From positions 1,178,001 to 1,242,000 of the forward strand of contig NZ_CP082904.1 in assembly GCF_023517775.1 (NCBI RefSeq): a stretch of 64,000 nucleotides of DNA. Direction: 5' to 3'. The notes under the pieces were generated by a model. That model was not told the DNA's origin. It saw only the letters and a program-made list of their open reading frames with translations, and made no database searches. Made by a program: the position numbers and the translations under genes. The first letter of the stretch is position 1. Each line of letters starts with the position of its first letter. The stretch is from Mixta hanseatica. GTDB lineage: Bacteria; Pseudomonadota; Gammaproteobacteria; Enterobacterales; Enterobacteriaceae. This document shows, one piece after another, positions 24,199-36,038 of this stretch.

Positions 24199-25518
24199 AT
24201 GACACATCGTTTAACGTCGAAAGACATCATTGCGCTGGGCTTTATGACTTTTGCCCTGTTTGTTGGCGCAGGCAACATCATCTTCCCTCCCATGGTTGGC
24301 TTACAGTCAGGCGAACATGTCTGGATAGCAGCGCTTGGGTTCCTGGTTACCGCCGTAGGTTTACCGGTGATCACCGTTATTGCGTTGGCGCGCGTTGGCG
24401 GTGGCATCGATGCGCTAAGCTCGCCGATTGGCAAAGCGGCCGGCATCCTGTTGGCGACCGTCTGTTACCTGGCCGTTGGGCCGCTGTTCGCCACGCCGCG
24501 CACCGCGACCGTTTCCTTTGAAATCGGTATTGCTCCGCTGACTGGCGACGGCGCGATGCCGCTACTGATCTATAGCCTGATCTATTTTGCGCTGGTGATC
24601 GCGATTTCCCTGTATCCGGGCAAACTGCTGGATACCGTCGGCCATATCCTGGCGCCGCTGAAAATCGTTGCGCTGTTTATTCTGGGCGTGGCGGCCCTGC
24701 TGTGGCCCGCCGGCGGTCATATTCCGGCCACCGAGGCCTATCAGAACGCTGCGTTCTCCAGCGGTTTCGTTAACGGCTATCTCACCATGGATACGCTGGG
24801 CGCGCTGGTATTCGGCATCGTTATCGTTAATGCCGCGCGTTCTCGCGGGGTAGAGGATGCGCGCCTGCTGACGCGTTATACCATTCTGGCCGGGCTGATT
24901 GCCGGCGTGGGCCTGACGCTGGTTTATCTGAGCCTGTTTAAACTGGGTTCCGGCAGCGGCGCGCTGGCCGATCAGAATGCCAACGGCGCAGCGATTCTGC
25001 ACGCCTATGTGCAGCACACCTTCGGCGGGATGGGCAGCTTCTTCCTGGCCGCGCTGATTTTCATCGCCTGTATGGTCACGGCGGTGGGTTTGACCTGCGC
25101 CTGCGCCGAGTTTTTTGCGCAATATTTGCCGTTTTCTTATAAAACGCTGGTATTCATCCTTGGTCTGTTCTCAATGGTGGTCTCTAACCTTGGCCTGAGC
25201 CATCTGATTCAGATCTCAATTCCGGTGCTGACCGCTATCTATCCGCCGTGTATCGTGCTGGTTGTGCTGAGCTTCACCCTGAACTGGTGGAATAAAAGTA
25301 CGCGGATTGTCGCACCAACCATGCTTGTTAGCCTGGTATTTGGTATCATCGACGCGATTAAAACCACCGGCTTTAAAGATATGCTGCCCGCCTTCAGCCA
25401 GCACCTGCCGCTGGCCGAGCAGGGGCTTGCCTGGCTGCCGCCATCGCTGGTTATCCTGATTGTGACGGCATTAGCCGACCGCGTGATGGGGCAAGAGCGA
25501 GTCAGGGCGCATCATTAA
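24199..25518 (+). CDS. brnQ: Branched-chain amino acid transporter BrnQ (LIV-II)
   Basis: 439 residues, the same as E. coli BrnQ. It is a cation-coupled symporter for leucine, isoleucine and valine in the inner membrane, with about 12 helices. Family marks: [19 protein letters not shown] at the N-terminus, [57 protein letters not shown] and [20 protein letters not shown]. There is no strong Shine-Dalgarno (CAGGCAATTCAGCTTT precedes ATG). proY follows 69 bp later beyond a terminator. Confidence 0.96.
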   Translation: MTHRLTSKDIIALGFMTFALFVGAGNIIFPPMVGLQSGEHVWIAALGFLVTAVGLPVITVIALARVGGGIDALSSPIGKAAGILLATVCYLAVGPLFATPRTATVSFEIGIAPLTGDGAMPLLIYSLIYFALVIAISLYPGKLLDTVGHILAPLKIVALFILGVAALLWPAGGHIPATEAYQNAAFSSGFVNGYLTMDTLGALVFGIVIVNAARSRGVEDARLLTRYTILAGLIAGVGLTLVYLSLFKLGSGSGALADQNANGAAILHAYVQHTFGGMGSFFLAALIFIACMVTAVGLTCACAEFFAQYLPFSYKTLVFILGLFSMVVSNLGLSHLIQISIPVLTAIYPPCIVLVVLSFTLNWWNKSTRIVAPTMLVSLVFGIIDAIKTTGFKDMLPAFSQHLPLAEQGLAWLPPSLVILIVTALADRVMGQERVRAHH

Positions 25519-25538
25519 ACCTGATACAATTCGGTCTT

Positions 25539-25565
25539 AACCACGGGCATGCCCGTGGTTTTTCA
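25539..25565 (+). terminator. Terminator between brnQ and proY
   Basis: AACCACGGG-CAT-GCCCGTGGTT, a near-perfect palindrome with a T run (TTTTT C). Efficiency may be partial because proY starts 25 bp later. Confidence 0.8.
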
Positions 25566-25587
25566 TTTCCACAGGTAAGATGTCATT

Positions 25588-26943
25588 ATGCAAGAAACCA
25601 ATAAGCTCAAACGGGGATTGAGCACGCGCCATATCCGTTTTATGGCGCTGGGATCGGCGATTGGGACCGGGCTGTTTTACGGCTCTGCCGATGCGATAAA
25701 AATGGCTGGACCAAGCGTGCTGCTGGCCTATGTGATTGGCGGCGCCGTCGCCTACATTATCATGCGCGCGCTGGGCGAAATGTCCGTCAATAATCCGCAA
25801 TCCAGTTCTTTCTCGCGCTACGCGCAGGATTACCTCGGCCCGATGGCGGGCTATATCACCGGCTGGACCTACTGCTTTGAAATCCTGATTGTCGCCATTG
25901 CCGACGTCACTGCGTTTGGTATCTATATGGGCGTCTGGTTCCCGGACGTGCCGCACTGGATCTGGGTGCTGAGCGTGGTACTGGTGATCGGCGCGGTTAA
26001 CCTGATGAGCGTCAAAGTGTTCGGCGAGGTCGAGTTCTGGTTCTCCTTCTTCAAGGTCGCCACCATCATCATAATGATCGCGGCGGGCCTGGGCATGATT
26101 ATTTGGGGGATTGGCAACGGCGGACAGCCAACCGGTATCCATAATCTGTGGTCCAACGGCGGCTTCTTCGCTCACGGCATTGTCGGCATGCTGCTCTCGC
26201 TGCAGATGGTGATGTTTGCCTACGGCGGCATCGAAATTATCGGCATTACCGCCGGTGAAGCGGAAGAGCCGGAAAAGTCGATTCCGCGCGCCATTAACTC
26301 AGTGCCGTGGCGTATTCTGGTATTTTATGTCGGTACGCTGTTTGTGATTATGTCGATCTATCCGTGGAACCAGGTTGGCACTCAGGGCAGTCCGTTTGTC
26401 CTGACGTTCCAACATCTGGGCATCGCAGCGGCGGCTTCGATCCTGAACTTTGTGGTGCTAACCGCATCGCTGTCAGCGATTAACAGCGACGTGTTTGGCG
26501 TCGGGCGCATGCTGCACGGCATGGCGCAGCAGGGCCATGCGCCGAAGATGTTTATGAAGGTCTCCGAGCGCGGTATTCCGTGGGTAACGGTTATCGTGAT
26601 GATGCTGGCGATGCTGATTGCGGTTTATCTGAACTACCTGATGCCGGAAAAAGTGTTCCTGGTCATCGCCTCGCTGGCGACCTTTGCCACCGTCTGGGTG
26701 TGGATTATGATTCTTTGCTCGCAGATCGCTTTCCGTCGCACCTTGAGTAAAGAACAGGCGCAGGCGCTGAAGTTCGCGCTGCCGGGCGGCAGTTATACCG
26801 CTATTTTCGGCGTGCTGTTCCTGGCGTTTATTATCGGCCTGATCGGTTACTTCCCGGATACCCGCATTTCGCTCTACGTCGGCGCTATCTGGATAGTACT
26901 GCTGTTGGCGGGCTATAAGCTGGTACGTCAGAAATCAGCATGA
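25588..26943 (+). CDS. proY: Proline-specific permease ProY
   Basis: 451 residues with about 12 membrane helices, of the amino acid-polyamine-organocation superfamily. The N-terminal motif [42 protein letters not shown] and [20 protein letters not shown] are typical, as are [29 protein letters not shown] and [24 protein letters not shown]. It carries proline or related amino acids across the inner membrane; in E. coli the gene is cryptic or low-activity. The brnQ-proY order is conserved. It has a strong terminator. Confidence 0.94.
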   Translation: MQETNKLKRGLSTRHIRFMALGSAIGTGLFYGSADAIKMAGPSVLLAYVIGGAVAYIIMRALGEMSVNNPQSSSFSRYAQDYLGPMAGYITGWTYCFEILIVAIADVTAFGIYMGVWFPDVPHWIWVLSVVLVIGAVNLMSVKVFGEVEFWFSFFKVATIIIMIAAGLGMIIWGIGNGGQPTGIHNLWSNGGFFAHGIVGMLLSLQMVMFAYGGIEIIGITAGEAEEPEKSIPRAINSVPWRILVFYVGTLFVIMSIYPWNQVGTQGSPFVLTFQHLGIAAAASILNFVVLTASLSAINSDVFGVGRMLHGMAQQGHAPKMFMKVSERGIPWVTVIVMMLAMLIAVYLNYLMPEKVFLVIASLATFATVWVWIMILCSQIAFRRTLSKEQAQALKFALPGGSYTAIFGVLFLAFIIGLIGYFPDTRISLYVGAIWIVLLLAGYKLVRQKSA

Positions 26944-26944
26944 T

Positions 26945-26974
26945 AAAAAAAGCCGCAGCGATGCGGCTTTTTTA
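26945..26974. terminator. Bidirectional terminator after proY
   Basis: A7, GCCGCA-GCGA-TGCGGC, T7. The A and T runs on both sides allow use by proY (plus) and the convergent mscM-like gene (minus). Confidence 0.9.
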
Positions 26975-27035
26975 TTGCGGTTGCGGCGGGCGGAGCCAGG
27001 CTTATCGGCCCGTTAGCCGGGCCATTAAAGGTTGA

Positions 27036-28298
27036 TTAACGGCGCTGAGCAGGGTCGGCGTTAGCCGCCAGCAGACGCAGATCGTGTCCGGTCGGCGTTT
27101 GATGAACGCGCAGGCCAAAGGCGGGTAAGACCGCATAGACATAATCAAAAATATCCGCCTGAATACGTTCATATTCCAGCCACACCGTGGTATTGGTGAA
27201 GACATAAATCTCCAGCGGCAAGCCGTCGGAGCCGGGCGCCAGCTGGCGCACCATCAGCGTCATATTCTGATGAATCTGCGGATGGCTTTTCAGCCAGGCT
27301 TCCAGCCAGGCACGAAAAGTGCCGAGATTGGTCAGGCGGCGACCATTGAGCGGCGTCGTTAAATCACAGCCTAAACGGGCATTATGCTGCTCGACCTCAA
27401 CCATTTTCTGTTTGATCCAGGGCGTTAATAGCTGCGCCCGCTGTAGCTCGGCCAGTTCCTCATCGCTGAGGAAATGGACGCTGGTAGTATCGATGTTGAT
27501 GCTGCGCTTAATCCGCCGTCCGCCCGATTCCGACATGCCGCGCCAGTTTTTAAACGAGTCGGCGATCAGCGCATAGGTAGGGATGGTGGTGATGGTGTTA
27601 TCCCAGTTGCGCACTTTTACCGTTGTCAGGCCAATATCGATCACGGCGCCATCCGCGCCATATTTAGGCATATCCAGCCAGTCGTTCAGCTTGAGCATGT
27701 CATTGGCTGACAGCTGAATACCGGCCACCAGGCCGAGGATCGGATCTTTAAACACCAGCATCAGCACCGCGGTCATCGCGCCGAGACCGGTAATCAGCAC
27801 CAGCGGCGATTTCCCCAGCAGCACTGAAATAATCATGATGGCGAACAGAATCGCCGCCACCAGCTTAATACTCTGGAAAATACCGCGCAGCGGCAGCTGG
27901 CGGGCGAGGGCGCTATTCGCGGACAGCTCCAGCAGAATATCTAACAGCGAAAAGAGCATCAGCAGCAGGAACAGCATCATCCAGACCTGCGAGACCACCA
28001 GCAGAACGGCATGCAGCGGTTCACTGTCGGCTAAAAACAGGTCGGTTTGGATATTCAGTAGCACGCCCTGTAGCAATAAGGCAAAGCGGTTAAACAGGTA
28101 ATTATCGATTAACGATTTCGGCCATTGCTGGCTGGAGGCGTAGGCGCGACGTTTTAGCATCGGCAGCACGGCACGATGCAGCAGCCAGTGGGCGATCAGC
28201 GAAATAATTAAGATGATAGCGAGGACCATCGCTAACGAAAGCGGGGTGGCGTAAGGTACAGCAAAATGATGAAGCCAGAAAAGGATCTGATGTTGCAT
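27036..28298 (-). CDS. mscM: Mechanosensitive channel of miniconductance (YbdG-type)
   Basis: 420 residues from ATG 28298 (E. coli YbdG 415), with AGGGAG upstream. An extra 12-codon extension in the same frame lacks a ribosome site. MscS-family architecture: N-terminal helices (about 15-40, 65-80, 95-125, 140-165), pore helix and beta domain [81 protein letters not shown], then a C-terminal cytoplasmic domain. It opens under membrane tension at osmotic downshift. In E. coli ybdG lies elsewhere, and this position (before acpH) holds malZ there. Confidence 0.9.
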   Translation of the reverse strand: MQHQILFWLHHFAVPYATPLSLAMVLAIILIISLIAHWLLHRAVLPMLKRRAYASSQQWPKSLIDNYLFNRFALLLQGVLLNIQTDLFLADSEPLHAVLLVVSQVWMMLFLLLMLFSLLDILLELSANSALARQLPLRGIFQSIKLVAAILFAIMIISVLLGKSPLVLITGLGAMTAVLMLVFKDPILGLVAGIQLSANDMLKLNDWLDMPKYGADGAVIDIGLTTVKVRNWDNTITTIPTYALIADSFKNWRGMSESGGRRIKRSINIDTTSVHFLSDEELAELQRAQLLTPWIKQKMVEVEQHNARLGCDLTTPLNGRRLTNLGTFRAWLEAWLKSHPQIHQNMTLMVRQLAPGSDGLPLEIYVFTNTTVWLEYERIQADIFDYVYAVLPAFGLRVHQTPTGHDLRLLAANADPAQRR

Positions 28299-28468
28299 GA
28301 TATCTCCCTGAGAGTGGTGCTTATCCTGATACAAATAAATTCCGCAGCCGCGGACACGCCAGAACGGCTGTTAATCATAAAGGTAAACTAATGGCCGCTG
28401 CGTTTGTTTGCGCGAGCGCCGCAGACCAGACCGTTAGCAACCAACATAACGGCCGAGGCCAGAAGGCG

Positions 28469-29050
28469 CTACAGCTGCTGTGCAGCGGCGCGCGCCATTA
28501 ACTGCGGGTAAAACTGCCAAAACCAGCTTTCAAGCGCCGCGTAGTTATCGTGAAAATCGTGCCACGAATCGGCCAGCGCCGCCAGACGCGGGCGTCGGGC
28601 GGCCATGCCGCGCAGAACCTGCTGTAGATAAGCGGGATCGGCGTAGCGTTCCATCCAGCGTTCACGCCATAAATAGTCATTAAGCCGCTGAAAGCCCTCG
28701 GGCGACTGCGCCAGCATCGGTTCGATCTGCGCCTGCGCCTGCGCCAGAAACTGCGGCAGCGGCTGGCCGGGCGCAATGCGATCCCAGTGACGCGATAAAA
28801 AATGATCCCAAACCACATCCAGCGTAACAGGCGCAACCCGACGCGTTTCGGGACGAAACAGACGCTTGGCGCTCAGCACTTCGGGCAAGGAGTCGGTAAG
28901 GGCATCAAGGCGGCGATGCAGCGCAATGCCCGCGGCGATATCGGCAGGCCACTGCAGGTGCGGATCGCCACGCACGTAATCCGCCATCAGATTGCCTGTC
29001 AGCGAGCTATTGGCCAGCGTGGCCAGATGAAGATGAGCAAGAAAGTTCAT
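28469..29050 (-). CDS. acpH: Acyl carrier protein phosphodiesterase
   Basis: 193 residues (E. coli AcpH 193) from ATG 29050. A 35-codon extension upstream overlaps the queA promoter and is rejected. AcpH removes the 4'-phosphopantetheine group from holo-ACP. It begins [10 protein letters not shown] with HD-like metal residues, followed by [50 protein letters not shown] and [14 protein letters not shown]. Its 103-bp upstream region is shared divergently with queA, exactly as in E. coli. Confidence 0.95.
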   Translation of the reverse strand: MNFLAHLHLATLANSSLTGNLMADYVRGDPHLQWPADIAAGIALHRRLDALTDSLPEVLSAKRLFRPETRRVAPVTLDVVWDHFLSRHWDRIAPGQPLPQFLAQAQAQIEPMLAQSPEGFQRLNDYLWRERWMERYADPAYLQQVLRGMAARRPRLAALADSWHDFHDNYAALESWFWQFYPQLMARAAAQQL

Positions 29051-29153
29051 CCCGGCAGTATACGCTAACAGAATGGTTACCGGGTAACAGTTCAGAATTC
29101 CCCGCTTTTCGGATAGACTATGCCGCCTGTTTGTTAGCCGTAAGACATTTAGC

Positions 29154-30224
29154 ATGCGCGTCGCTGATTTTTCTTTTGAATTACCTGAATCATTAATTGC
29201 TCACTATCCGCAGCCCCAGCGTAGCGGATGTCGGCTGCTGTCGCTGAACGGCCCCGATGGCGCATTAAGCCACGGCGTGTTCACCGATGTGCTGGATAAG
29301 CTTAACCCCGGCGATCTGCTGGTGTTCAATAACACCCGCGTAATTCCGGCCCGTGTTTACGGGCGTAAAGCCAGCGGCGGTAAGATCGAAATGCTGGTAG
29401 AGCGCATGCTGGATGACAAGCGTGTGCTGGCGCACGTCCGCGCCTCGAAAGCGCCGAAACCGGGCGCGGCGTTGCTGTTTGGCGATGACGAAAGCGTGCG
29501 CGCGACGATGGTGGCGCGTCACGATGCGCTGTTTGAAATTGAATTTGATGATGCGCGCAGCGTGCTGGATATTCTCAACGCCATCGGCCATATGCCGCTG
29601 CCGCCCTATATCGATCGTCCCGATGAAGAGGCCGACCGCGAGCTTTATCAAACGGTGTATAGCCAGAAGCCGGGCGCGGTAGCCGCGCCGACCGCCGGCC
29701 TGCACTTCGACGAGCCGCTGCTGGCCGCGCTGCGGGAAAAAGGGGTTGAAATGGCGTTCGTTACGCTGCATGTCGGCGCGGGAACCTTCCAGCCGGTGCG
29801 CGTCGACAGCATTGAAGATCACATCATGCATTCCGAGTATGCGGAAGTGCCGCAGGAAGTGGTGGATGCGGTATTAGCCTGTAAGGCGCGCGGCAACCGC
29901 GTGATAGCCGTGGGCACCACCTCGGTGCGCTCGCTGGAGAGTGCGGCGCAGGCCGCTCAGGATGCGCTCATCGCGCCGTTCTTCGACGATACCCAAATCT
30001 TTATCTATCCCGGCTATCGCTATCAGGTTATTGACGCGCTGATCACCAATTTCCACTTACCGGAATCGACGCTGATCATGCTGGTCTCCGCTTTCGCCGG
30101 CTATCGCCATACCATGCAAGCCTATCGCGAAGCGGTCGCCGAGCAGTATCGCTTTTTCAGCTATGGCGATGCGATGTTTATTACCCGCAATCCCCAGGCG
30201 CCGGACGAAAAAGTCGGCGCCTGA
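29154..30224 (+). CDS. queA: S-adenosylmethionine:tRNA ribosyltransferase-isomerase
   Basis: 356 residues (E. coli 356). It transfers and isomerises the ribosyl part of S-adenosylmethionine onto preQ1 at tRNA position 34, giving epoxyqueuosine. The start [23 protein letters not shown] and blocks [83 protein letters not shown] and [20 protein letters not shown] are all family signatures. It is paired functionally with tgt, normally next door; here a microcin-type insertion of about 1.4 kb separates them. Confidence 0.98.
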   Translation: MRVADFSFELPESLIAHYPQPQRSGCRLLSLNGPDGALSHGVFTDVLDKLNPGDLLVFNNTRVIPARVYGRKASGGKIEMLVERMLDDKRVLAHVRASKAPKPGAALLFGDDESVRATMVARHDALFEIEFDDARSVLDILNAIGHMPLPPYIDRPDEEADRELYQTVYSQKPGAVAAPTAGLHFDEPLLAALREKGVEMAFVTLHVGAGTFQPVRVDSIEDHIMHSEYAEVPQEVVDAVLACKARGNRVIAVGTTSVRSLESAAQAAQDALIAPFFDDTQIFIYPGYRYQVIDALITNFHLPESTLIMLVSAFAGYRHTMQAYREAVAEQYRFFSYGDAMFITRNPQAPDEKVGA

Positions 30225-30576
30225 TTAACCGGCGCCGCCGCAGCGGCGCCGTGATCTTAACCATACATCCTTTTCCCGGCCACCTAATTCCTTCCGCGCC
30301 ATTAGAGCGTTCCATTTTATCTGTGCCAGCTAACGCCTGAAGTTATCCCATTGATATTATTCTGTGAAGTACGTCAATTTTCAGTGAGAAAATAAATTTT
30401 TCCTGAACGGAGCATTTAATTAACCCTGATTTAAAAGCGATATAATGTTTATGTTGAGTGATTTTTAAATATTATTTTCCAGTTTTTATTTTGACAAGCT
30501 CCAGATGTTAATTTAGTTATTCCGTTGAGCCGAGCCCCAGGGGCCAGTTTAATATTTAATCGACAAGGTATTCATT
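30225..30576 (+). promoter_or_regulatory. AT-rich upstream region of the microcin candidate
   Basis: It begins with a GC hairpin after queA (GGCGCCGC-CGCA-GCGGCGCC, 30231-30250). The following 320 bp are AT-rich. Two possible promoters are visible: a perfect -10 TATAAT at 30441-30446 without a good -35, and a perfect -35 TTGACA at 30491-30496 with a weak -10 TAGTTA 17 bp on. No convincing Fur box was found, although microcin genes are often iron-regulated. AAGG about eight bases before the ATG is the ribosome site. Confidence 0.5.
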
Positions 30577-30933
30577 ATGAAATTATTAAATAAAAAACAA
30601 TTAGCCCTGGTTACTGGTGCCAGCCGAAACGGTGGCTGGGAGGGGTATTGGGGGCATAGTGGCGGTGGATTCAACAAGGGCCATACCACCTACGGCGGGC
30701 AGGGAGGCGGCTTTGTTGGAACAAATTCCTGTGGCATGGATCTGGGAAATCTCATTAAAAATAACACTTGCGCATCTGGTGTTATTTCAGGCGTGTTATC
30801 AGGCGCACCCTCGCTTCCAGTGATTACACGTGGAGCTGTTATCGGATCGATTGCTGGAATGTGTTATTCCGACAGTAATGGTGGCGGTCGCAGTAACAGC
30901 GGTGGTGATTATGGCGCGCAATGTACCTGGTAA
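30577..30933 (+). CDS. Putative class II microcin precursor with double-glycine-type leader
   Basis: 118 residues. The first 15 (MKLLNKKQLALVTGA) align position by position with the colicin V leader, which is also 15 long: Leu4, Leu9, Val12, Ser/Thr13, Gly14, Gly/Ala15. Cleavage after GA would release a 103-residue peptide. That has a glycine/aromatic-rich N-terminal half (WEGYWGHSGGG, GGQGGGF), a hydrophobic Gly-spaced segment from about 66 to 95 (SGVISGVLSG...AVIGSIAG) resembling the membrane-inserting part of class II microcins, and a Ser/Gly-rich tail ending QCTW. Cysteines at 52, 65, 96 and 116 could make two disulfides. A putative immunity gene overlaps the 3' end. No exporter or maturation gene is nearby. 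Antibacterial activity is inference; I know of no close named homologue. Confidence 0.72.
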   Translation: MKLLNKKQLALVTGASRNGGWEGYWGHSGGGFNKGHTTYGGQGGGFVGTNSCGMDLGNLIKNNTCASGVISGVLSGAPSLPVITRGAVIGSIAGMCYSDSNGGGRSNSGGDYGAQCTW

Positions 30934-31138
30934 TGCAAAGTCTCATCTGCGAGATATTATTATAATTCCGGGCATTTTTTTAGGATGGGCATTTCTCAGT
31001 TCGTCACAAGTAACGCCGCAAAGCTGGTTAAGCGTAATACCCTGCGACATAGCCAAATTTTTTGTGATAATAACTACAGTTTTGGGTACGGTAGAATTAT
31101 TAATAAAAATTGCGCGATTAATTATTCCTGAAAAATAA
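30911..31138 (+). CDS. Putative microcin immunity protein (two-span membrane protein)
   Basis: 75 residues from ATG 30911, overlapping the microcin gene by 23 bases. The frame is open further back to a GTG at 30830, but those codons merely overlay the glycine-rich microcin tail and no ribosome site is seen. A weak GGTGGTG precedes ATG 30911, so translation is probably coupled. Two hydrophobic segments, DIIIIPGIFLGWAFLSSS (about 15-32) and a longer one from about 48 to 70 (FFVIITTVLGTVELLIKIA), end in a basic tail. Size, topology and the C-terminal FLGFIELI-like pattern recall immunity proteins of microcins H47 and V. Assignment rests on position and topology, not on proven homology. A terminator follows. 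Confidence 0.6.
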   Translation: MARNVPGNAKSHLRDIIIIPGIFLGWAFLSSSQVTPQSWLSVIPCDIAKFFVIITTVLGTVELLIKIARLIIPEK

Positions 31139-31152
31139 TTAGTTTTTATTCA

Positions 31153-31176
31153 GGCTCGCTCCGGCGAGCCTTTTTT
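31153..31176 (+). terminator. Terminator of the microcin/immunity unit
   Basis: GGCTCGC, loop TCCG, GCGAGCC, then six T. It ends the two-gene unit cleanly before tgt. Confidence 0.9.
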
Positions 31177-32732
<1,556 letters not shown>

Positions 32733-32756
32733 TAATTAAACAATGAGGGAAAGTTG

Positions 32757-33089
32757 ATGAGTTTTTTCATTTCTGACGCAGTGGCAGCAGCTGGCGCACC
32801 GTCGCAGGGAAGCCCCTACACGATGGTCGTGATGTTGGTGGTTTTTGGCCTGATTTTCTATTTTATGATCCTGCGTCCACAGCAGAAACGTGCGAAAGAG
32901 CATAAAAAGCTGATGGACTCCATCGGCAAAGGCGATGAGGTGCTGACTACCGGCGGTCTGGTAGGTCGTGTGACCAAAGTGGCTGACACCGGCTACATTG
33001 CTATCGCGCTGAACGATAACAATGAAGTGGTTATCAAACGTGATTTCGTGGCTGCCGTCCTGCCGAAAGGTACTATGAAGGCGCTGTAA
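32757..33089 (+). CDS. yajC: Sec translocon accessory protein YajC
   Basis: 110 residues from ATG 32757 (E. coli 110). A TTG one codon earlier is ignored. A GAGGGAAAG ribosome site precedes the start. One membrane helix (about 20-40, MVVMLVVFGLIFYFMILRPQQKR) is followed by a small cytoplasmic domain (KGDEVLTTGGLVGRVTKV through IKRDFVAAVLPKGTMKAL). It is a partner of SecDF in the holo-translocon. It lies 24 bp after tgt. Confidence 0.97.
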   Translation: MSFFISDAVAAAGAPSQGSPYTMVVMLVVFGLIFYFMILRPQQKRAKEHKKLMDSIGKGDEVLTTGGLVGRVTKVADTGYIAIALNDNNEVVIKRDFVAAVLPKGTMKAL

Positions 33090-33116
33090 TTCTTTGTTTT
33101 CCCTAAGGGAACTGCC

Positions 33117-34964
33117 GTGTTAAACCGTTATCCTTTGTGGAAATACATTATGCTGATCGTGGTGCTTGCCGTCGGTCTGCTGTATGCACTTCCCAACCTG
33201 TATGGAGAGGATCCGGCTGTTCAGATCACTGGCGCGCGCGGAAGCGCCGCCAGTGAGCAAACGCTGGACCAGATCCAAAACGTATTAAAACAAGAACATA
33301 TTCAAAGCAAATCTATTGCGCTGGAGCAGGGTGCGATTCTGGCGCGTTTCGCCAATACGGATGTGCAGCTGCGCGCCCGTGAAGCGCTGATGAAGACGCT
33401 GGGCGAGGATTATGTCGTGGCGCTGAACCTGGCGCCTGCCACGCCTAAATGGCTGGAAATGCTGGCGGCGCAGCCGATGAAGCTCGGGCTGGATCTGCGC
33501 GGCGGCGTACATTTCCTGATGGAAGTGGATATGGATACCGCGCTCGGTAAGCTGCAAGAGCAGAATACCGACAGCCTGCGCAGCGATCTGCGCGATAAAG
33601 GCATCGCTTATACCAACGTGCGCAAAATCGAAAACTACGGCGTGGAAATCCGTTTCCGCGATGCCGATGCGCGTGATAATGCCGTTAGCTATCTTTCTGG
33701 CCGTCATCGCGACCTGGTGATCGGCAGCCGTGGCGATAACCTGTTGCGGGCGGTGATGAGCGACGAGCGTCTGCGTGAAGCGCGCGAATATGCTGTTCAG
33801 CAGAACATCAATATCCTGCGTAACCGCGTTAACCAGCTGGGCGTGGCGGAACCGTTGGTGCAGCGTCAGGGTTCTGACCGCATCGTGGTTGAGCTGCCAG
33901 GCATTCAGGATACCGCGCGTGCGAAAGAGATTTTGGGCGCAACGGCGACGCTGGAATTCCGTCTGGTCAATACGGTGGTGGATGCCAGTGCCGCAGCGAA
34001 AGGCCGCGTGCCGGGCGATTCAGAAGTGAAGCAAACGCGTGAAGGCCAGCCGGTTGTGCTGTACAAACGTGTGATCCTCACCGGTGACCATATCACCGAT
34101 TCCACCTCCAGCACCGATGAGTATAATCAGCCGCAGGTAAATATTTCGCTCGATAGCGCGGGCGGCAATATGATGTCGACCTTTACCAAAGACAATATTG
34201 GTAAACCGATGGCGACGCTGTTCGTTGAGTATAAAGACAGCGGTAAGAAAGATGCTAACGGCCGCTCCATCCTGGTGAAACAGGAAGAGGTAATCAACGT
34301 AGCGAACATTCAGTCGCGCCTGGGCAACAGTTTCCGCATTACCGGTATCAACAACCCGAACGAAGCGCGTCAGCTGTCGCTGCTGCTGCGTGCCGGTGCG
34401 TTGATTGCGCCGATTCAGATTGTTGAAGAGCGCACTATCGGTCCGACCATGGGTCAGCAGAACATTACTCAGGGTCTGGAAGCCTGCCTGTGGGGCCTGA
34501 TCGCGTCGATTGTGTTTATGGTGGTTTACTATAAAAAATTCGGCGTTATCGCGACTACCGCGCTGGTCGCCAACCTGATCCTGATTGTCGGCATTATGTC
34601 GCTGCTGCCGGGTGCCACCTTAACCATGCCGGGGATCGCCGGTATCGTTCTGACGCTGGCGGTAGCGGTAGATGCAAACGTGCTGATAAACGAGCGTATC
34701 AAAGAAGAGCTGAAGAATGGGCGTACCATTCAGCAGGCGATTCATGAAGGCTATAAAGGCGCGTTCTCCAGTATCATTGATGCCAACGTTACCACGCTTA
34801 TCACCGCGATTATTCTGTATGCGGTTGGCACCGGCTCGATTAAGGGCTTTGCCATCACCACCGCCATTGGCGTAGGAACTTCCATGTTCACCGCCATTGT
34901 AGGTACGCGTGCCATTGTTAACCTGTTGTATGGCGGCAAACGCATCAACAAGCTGTCTATCTGA
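33117..34964 (+). CDS. secD: Protein translocase subunit SecD
   Basis: 615 residues (E. coli 615), GTG start at 33117. It uses proton-motive force to help pull exported proteins through the Sec channel. N-terminal membrane helix (9-27), large periplasmic P1 domain beginning [15 protein letters not shown], then the C-terminal six-helix region with [13 protein letters not shown], the D-containing [15 protein letters not shown] and [37 protein letters not shown]. It is 27 bp after yajC and 10 bp before secF. Confidence 0.98.
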   Translation: MLNRYPLWKYIMLIVVLAVGLLYALPNLYGEDPAVQITGARGSAASEQTLDQIQNVLKQEHIQSKSIALEQGAILARFANTDVQLRAREALMKTLGEDYVVALNLAPATPKWLEMLAAQPMKLGLDLRGGVHFLMEVDMDTALGKLQEQNTDSLRSDLRDKGIAYTNVRKIENYGVEIRFRDADARDNAVSYLSGRHRDLVIGSRGDNLLRAVMSDERLREAREYAVQQNINILRNRVNQLGVAEPLVQRQGSDRIVVELPGIQDTARAKEILGATATLEFRLVNTVVDASAAAKGRVPGDSEVKQTREGQPVVLYKRVILTGDHITDSTSSTDEYNQPQVNISLDSAGGNMMSTFTKDNIGKPMATLFVEYKDSGKKDANGRSILVKQEEVINVANIQSRLGNSFRITGINNPNEARQLSLLLRAGALIAPIQIVEERTIGPTMGQQNITQGLEACLWGLIASIVFMVVYYKKFGVIATTALVANLILIVGIMSLLPGATLTMPGIAGIVLTLAVAVDANVLINERIKEELKNGRTIQQAIHEGYKGAFSSIIDANVTTLITAIILYAVGTGSIKGFAITTAIGVGTSMFTAIVGTRAIVNLLYGGKRINKLSI

Positions 34965-34974
34965 GGAGTAGGTT

Positions 34975-35943
34975 GTGGCACAGGAATACAGTGTTGAACA
35001 ATTAAACTACGGCCGTAAAGTCCATGACTTTATGCGCTGGGATAAGCTGGCCTTTACCCTTTCCGGGCTGCTGCTGATCGCGTCAGTGATTATCATGGGC
35101 GTGCGCGGGTTTAACTGGGGGCTCGATTTTACCGGCGGTACGGTAATCGAAATCACCCTGGAAAAACCGGCCGAGCTGGATACGCTGCGCGGTGCGCTGG
35201 AGAAGTCAGGCTTTGTTGAACCGCAGGTGCAAAATTTCGGCAGCAGTCGTGACGTGATGGTCCGTCTGTCGCCGAATGCCGGCAACGCGGGTCAGGAGTT
35301 GGGTAATAAGGTGGTCTCGGTGATTAACCAGGCTGCCGGGCAAAGCGCGACCGTTAAGCGTATTGAGTTTGTCGGCCCCAGCGTCGGCAGCGATTTGGCG
35401 CAGGCGGGCGGCATGGCGCTGCTGGTGGCGCTGATCGCTATCCTGATCTATGTGGGTTTCCGCTTTGAGTGGCGTCTGGCGCTCGGCGCGGTATTGGCGC
35501 TGGCGCATGACGTGATCATCACGCTCGGCATTCTGGCGCTGTTCCATATTGAGATCGATCTCACTATCGTCGCCTCGCTGATGTCGGTAATCGGCTACTC
35601 GCTGAACGACAGCATCGTAGTTTCCGACCGTATTCGTGAGAACTTCCGTAAGATCCGTCGCGGAACGCCTTATGAGATCGTTAACGTCTCGCTGACGCAG
35701 ACGCTAAGCCGTACCATCATGACCTCAGCAACGACGCTGGTGGTGGTGCTGATGCTGTTTATTTTCGGCGGCGCGCTGCTGGAAGGCTTCTCGCTAACGA
35801 TGCTGATCGGTGTTTCTATCGGTACGATTTCTTCTATCTACGTCGCTTCCGCGCTGGCGCTGAAGCTGGGTATGAAGCGTGAACATATGCTTCAGCAGAA
35901 AGTAGAGAAAGAGGGCGCTGACCAGCCTTCGATTCTGCCGTAA
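34975..35943 (+). CDS. secF: Protein translocase subunit SecF
   Basis: 322 residues (E. coli 323), GTG start at 34975 with GAGGAG upstream. It is the smaller half of the SecDF pump, with six membrane helices and a short periplasmic domain. Conserved blocks: [71 protein letters not shown], and [44 protein letters not shown]. It ends the operon and has a strong terminator. Confidence 0.98.
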   Translation: MAQEYSVEQLNYGRKVHDFMRWDKLAFTLSGLLLIASVIIMGVRGFNWGLDFTGGTVIEITLEKPAELDTLRGALEKSGFVEPQVQNFGSSRDVMVRLSPNAGNAGQELGNKVVSVINQAAGQSATVKRIEFVGPSVGSDLAQAGGMALLVALIAILIYVGFRFEWRLALGAVLALAHDVIITLGILALFHIEIDLTIVASLMSVIGYSLNDSIVVSDRIRENFRKIRRGTPYEIVNVSLTQTLSRTIMTSATTLVVVLMLFIFGGALLEGFSLTMLIGVSIGTISSIYVASALALKLGMKREHMLQQKVEKEGADQPSILP

Positions 35944-35964
35944 GGCAACGGTTGTCAGCTAAAT

Positions 35965-35990
35965 AAAGGCCGCATCAGCGGCCTTTTTCA
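35965..35990 (+). terminator. Terminator of tgt-yajC-secDF
   Basis: AAAGGCCGC, loop ATCA, GCGGCC, then five T. Located 21 bp after the secF stop. Confidence 0.9.
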
Positions 35991-36038
35991 TTTCTGCAGA
36001 ACAGCGACATCATCGCCGTGACTCGGCTGAGCCAACGC

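Noticed and set aside
30830..30910. Longer form of the immunity protein starting at GTG 30830
   Set aside because: No ribosome site, and the extra residues only mirror the glycine-rich microcin frame.
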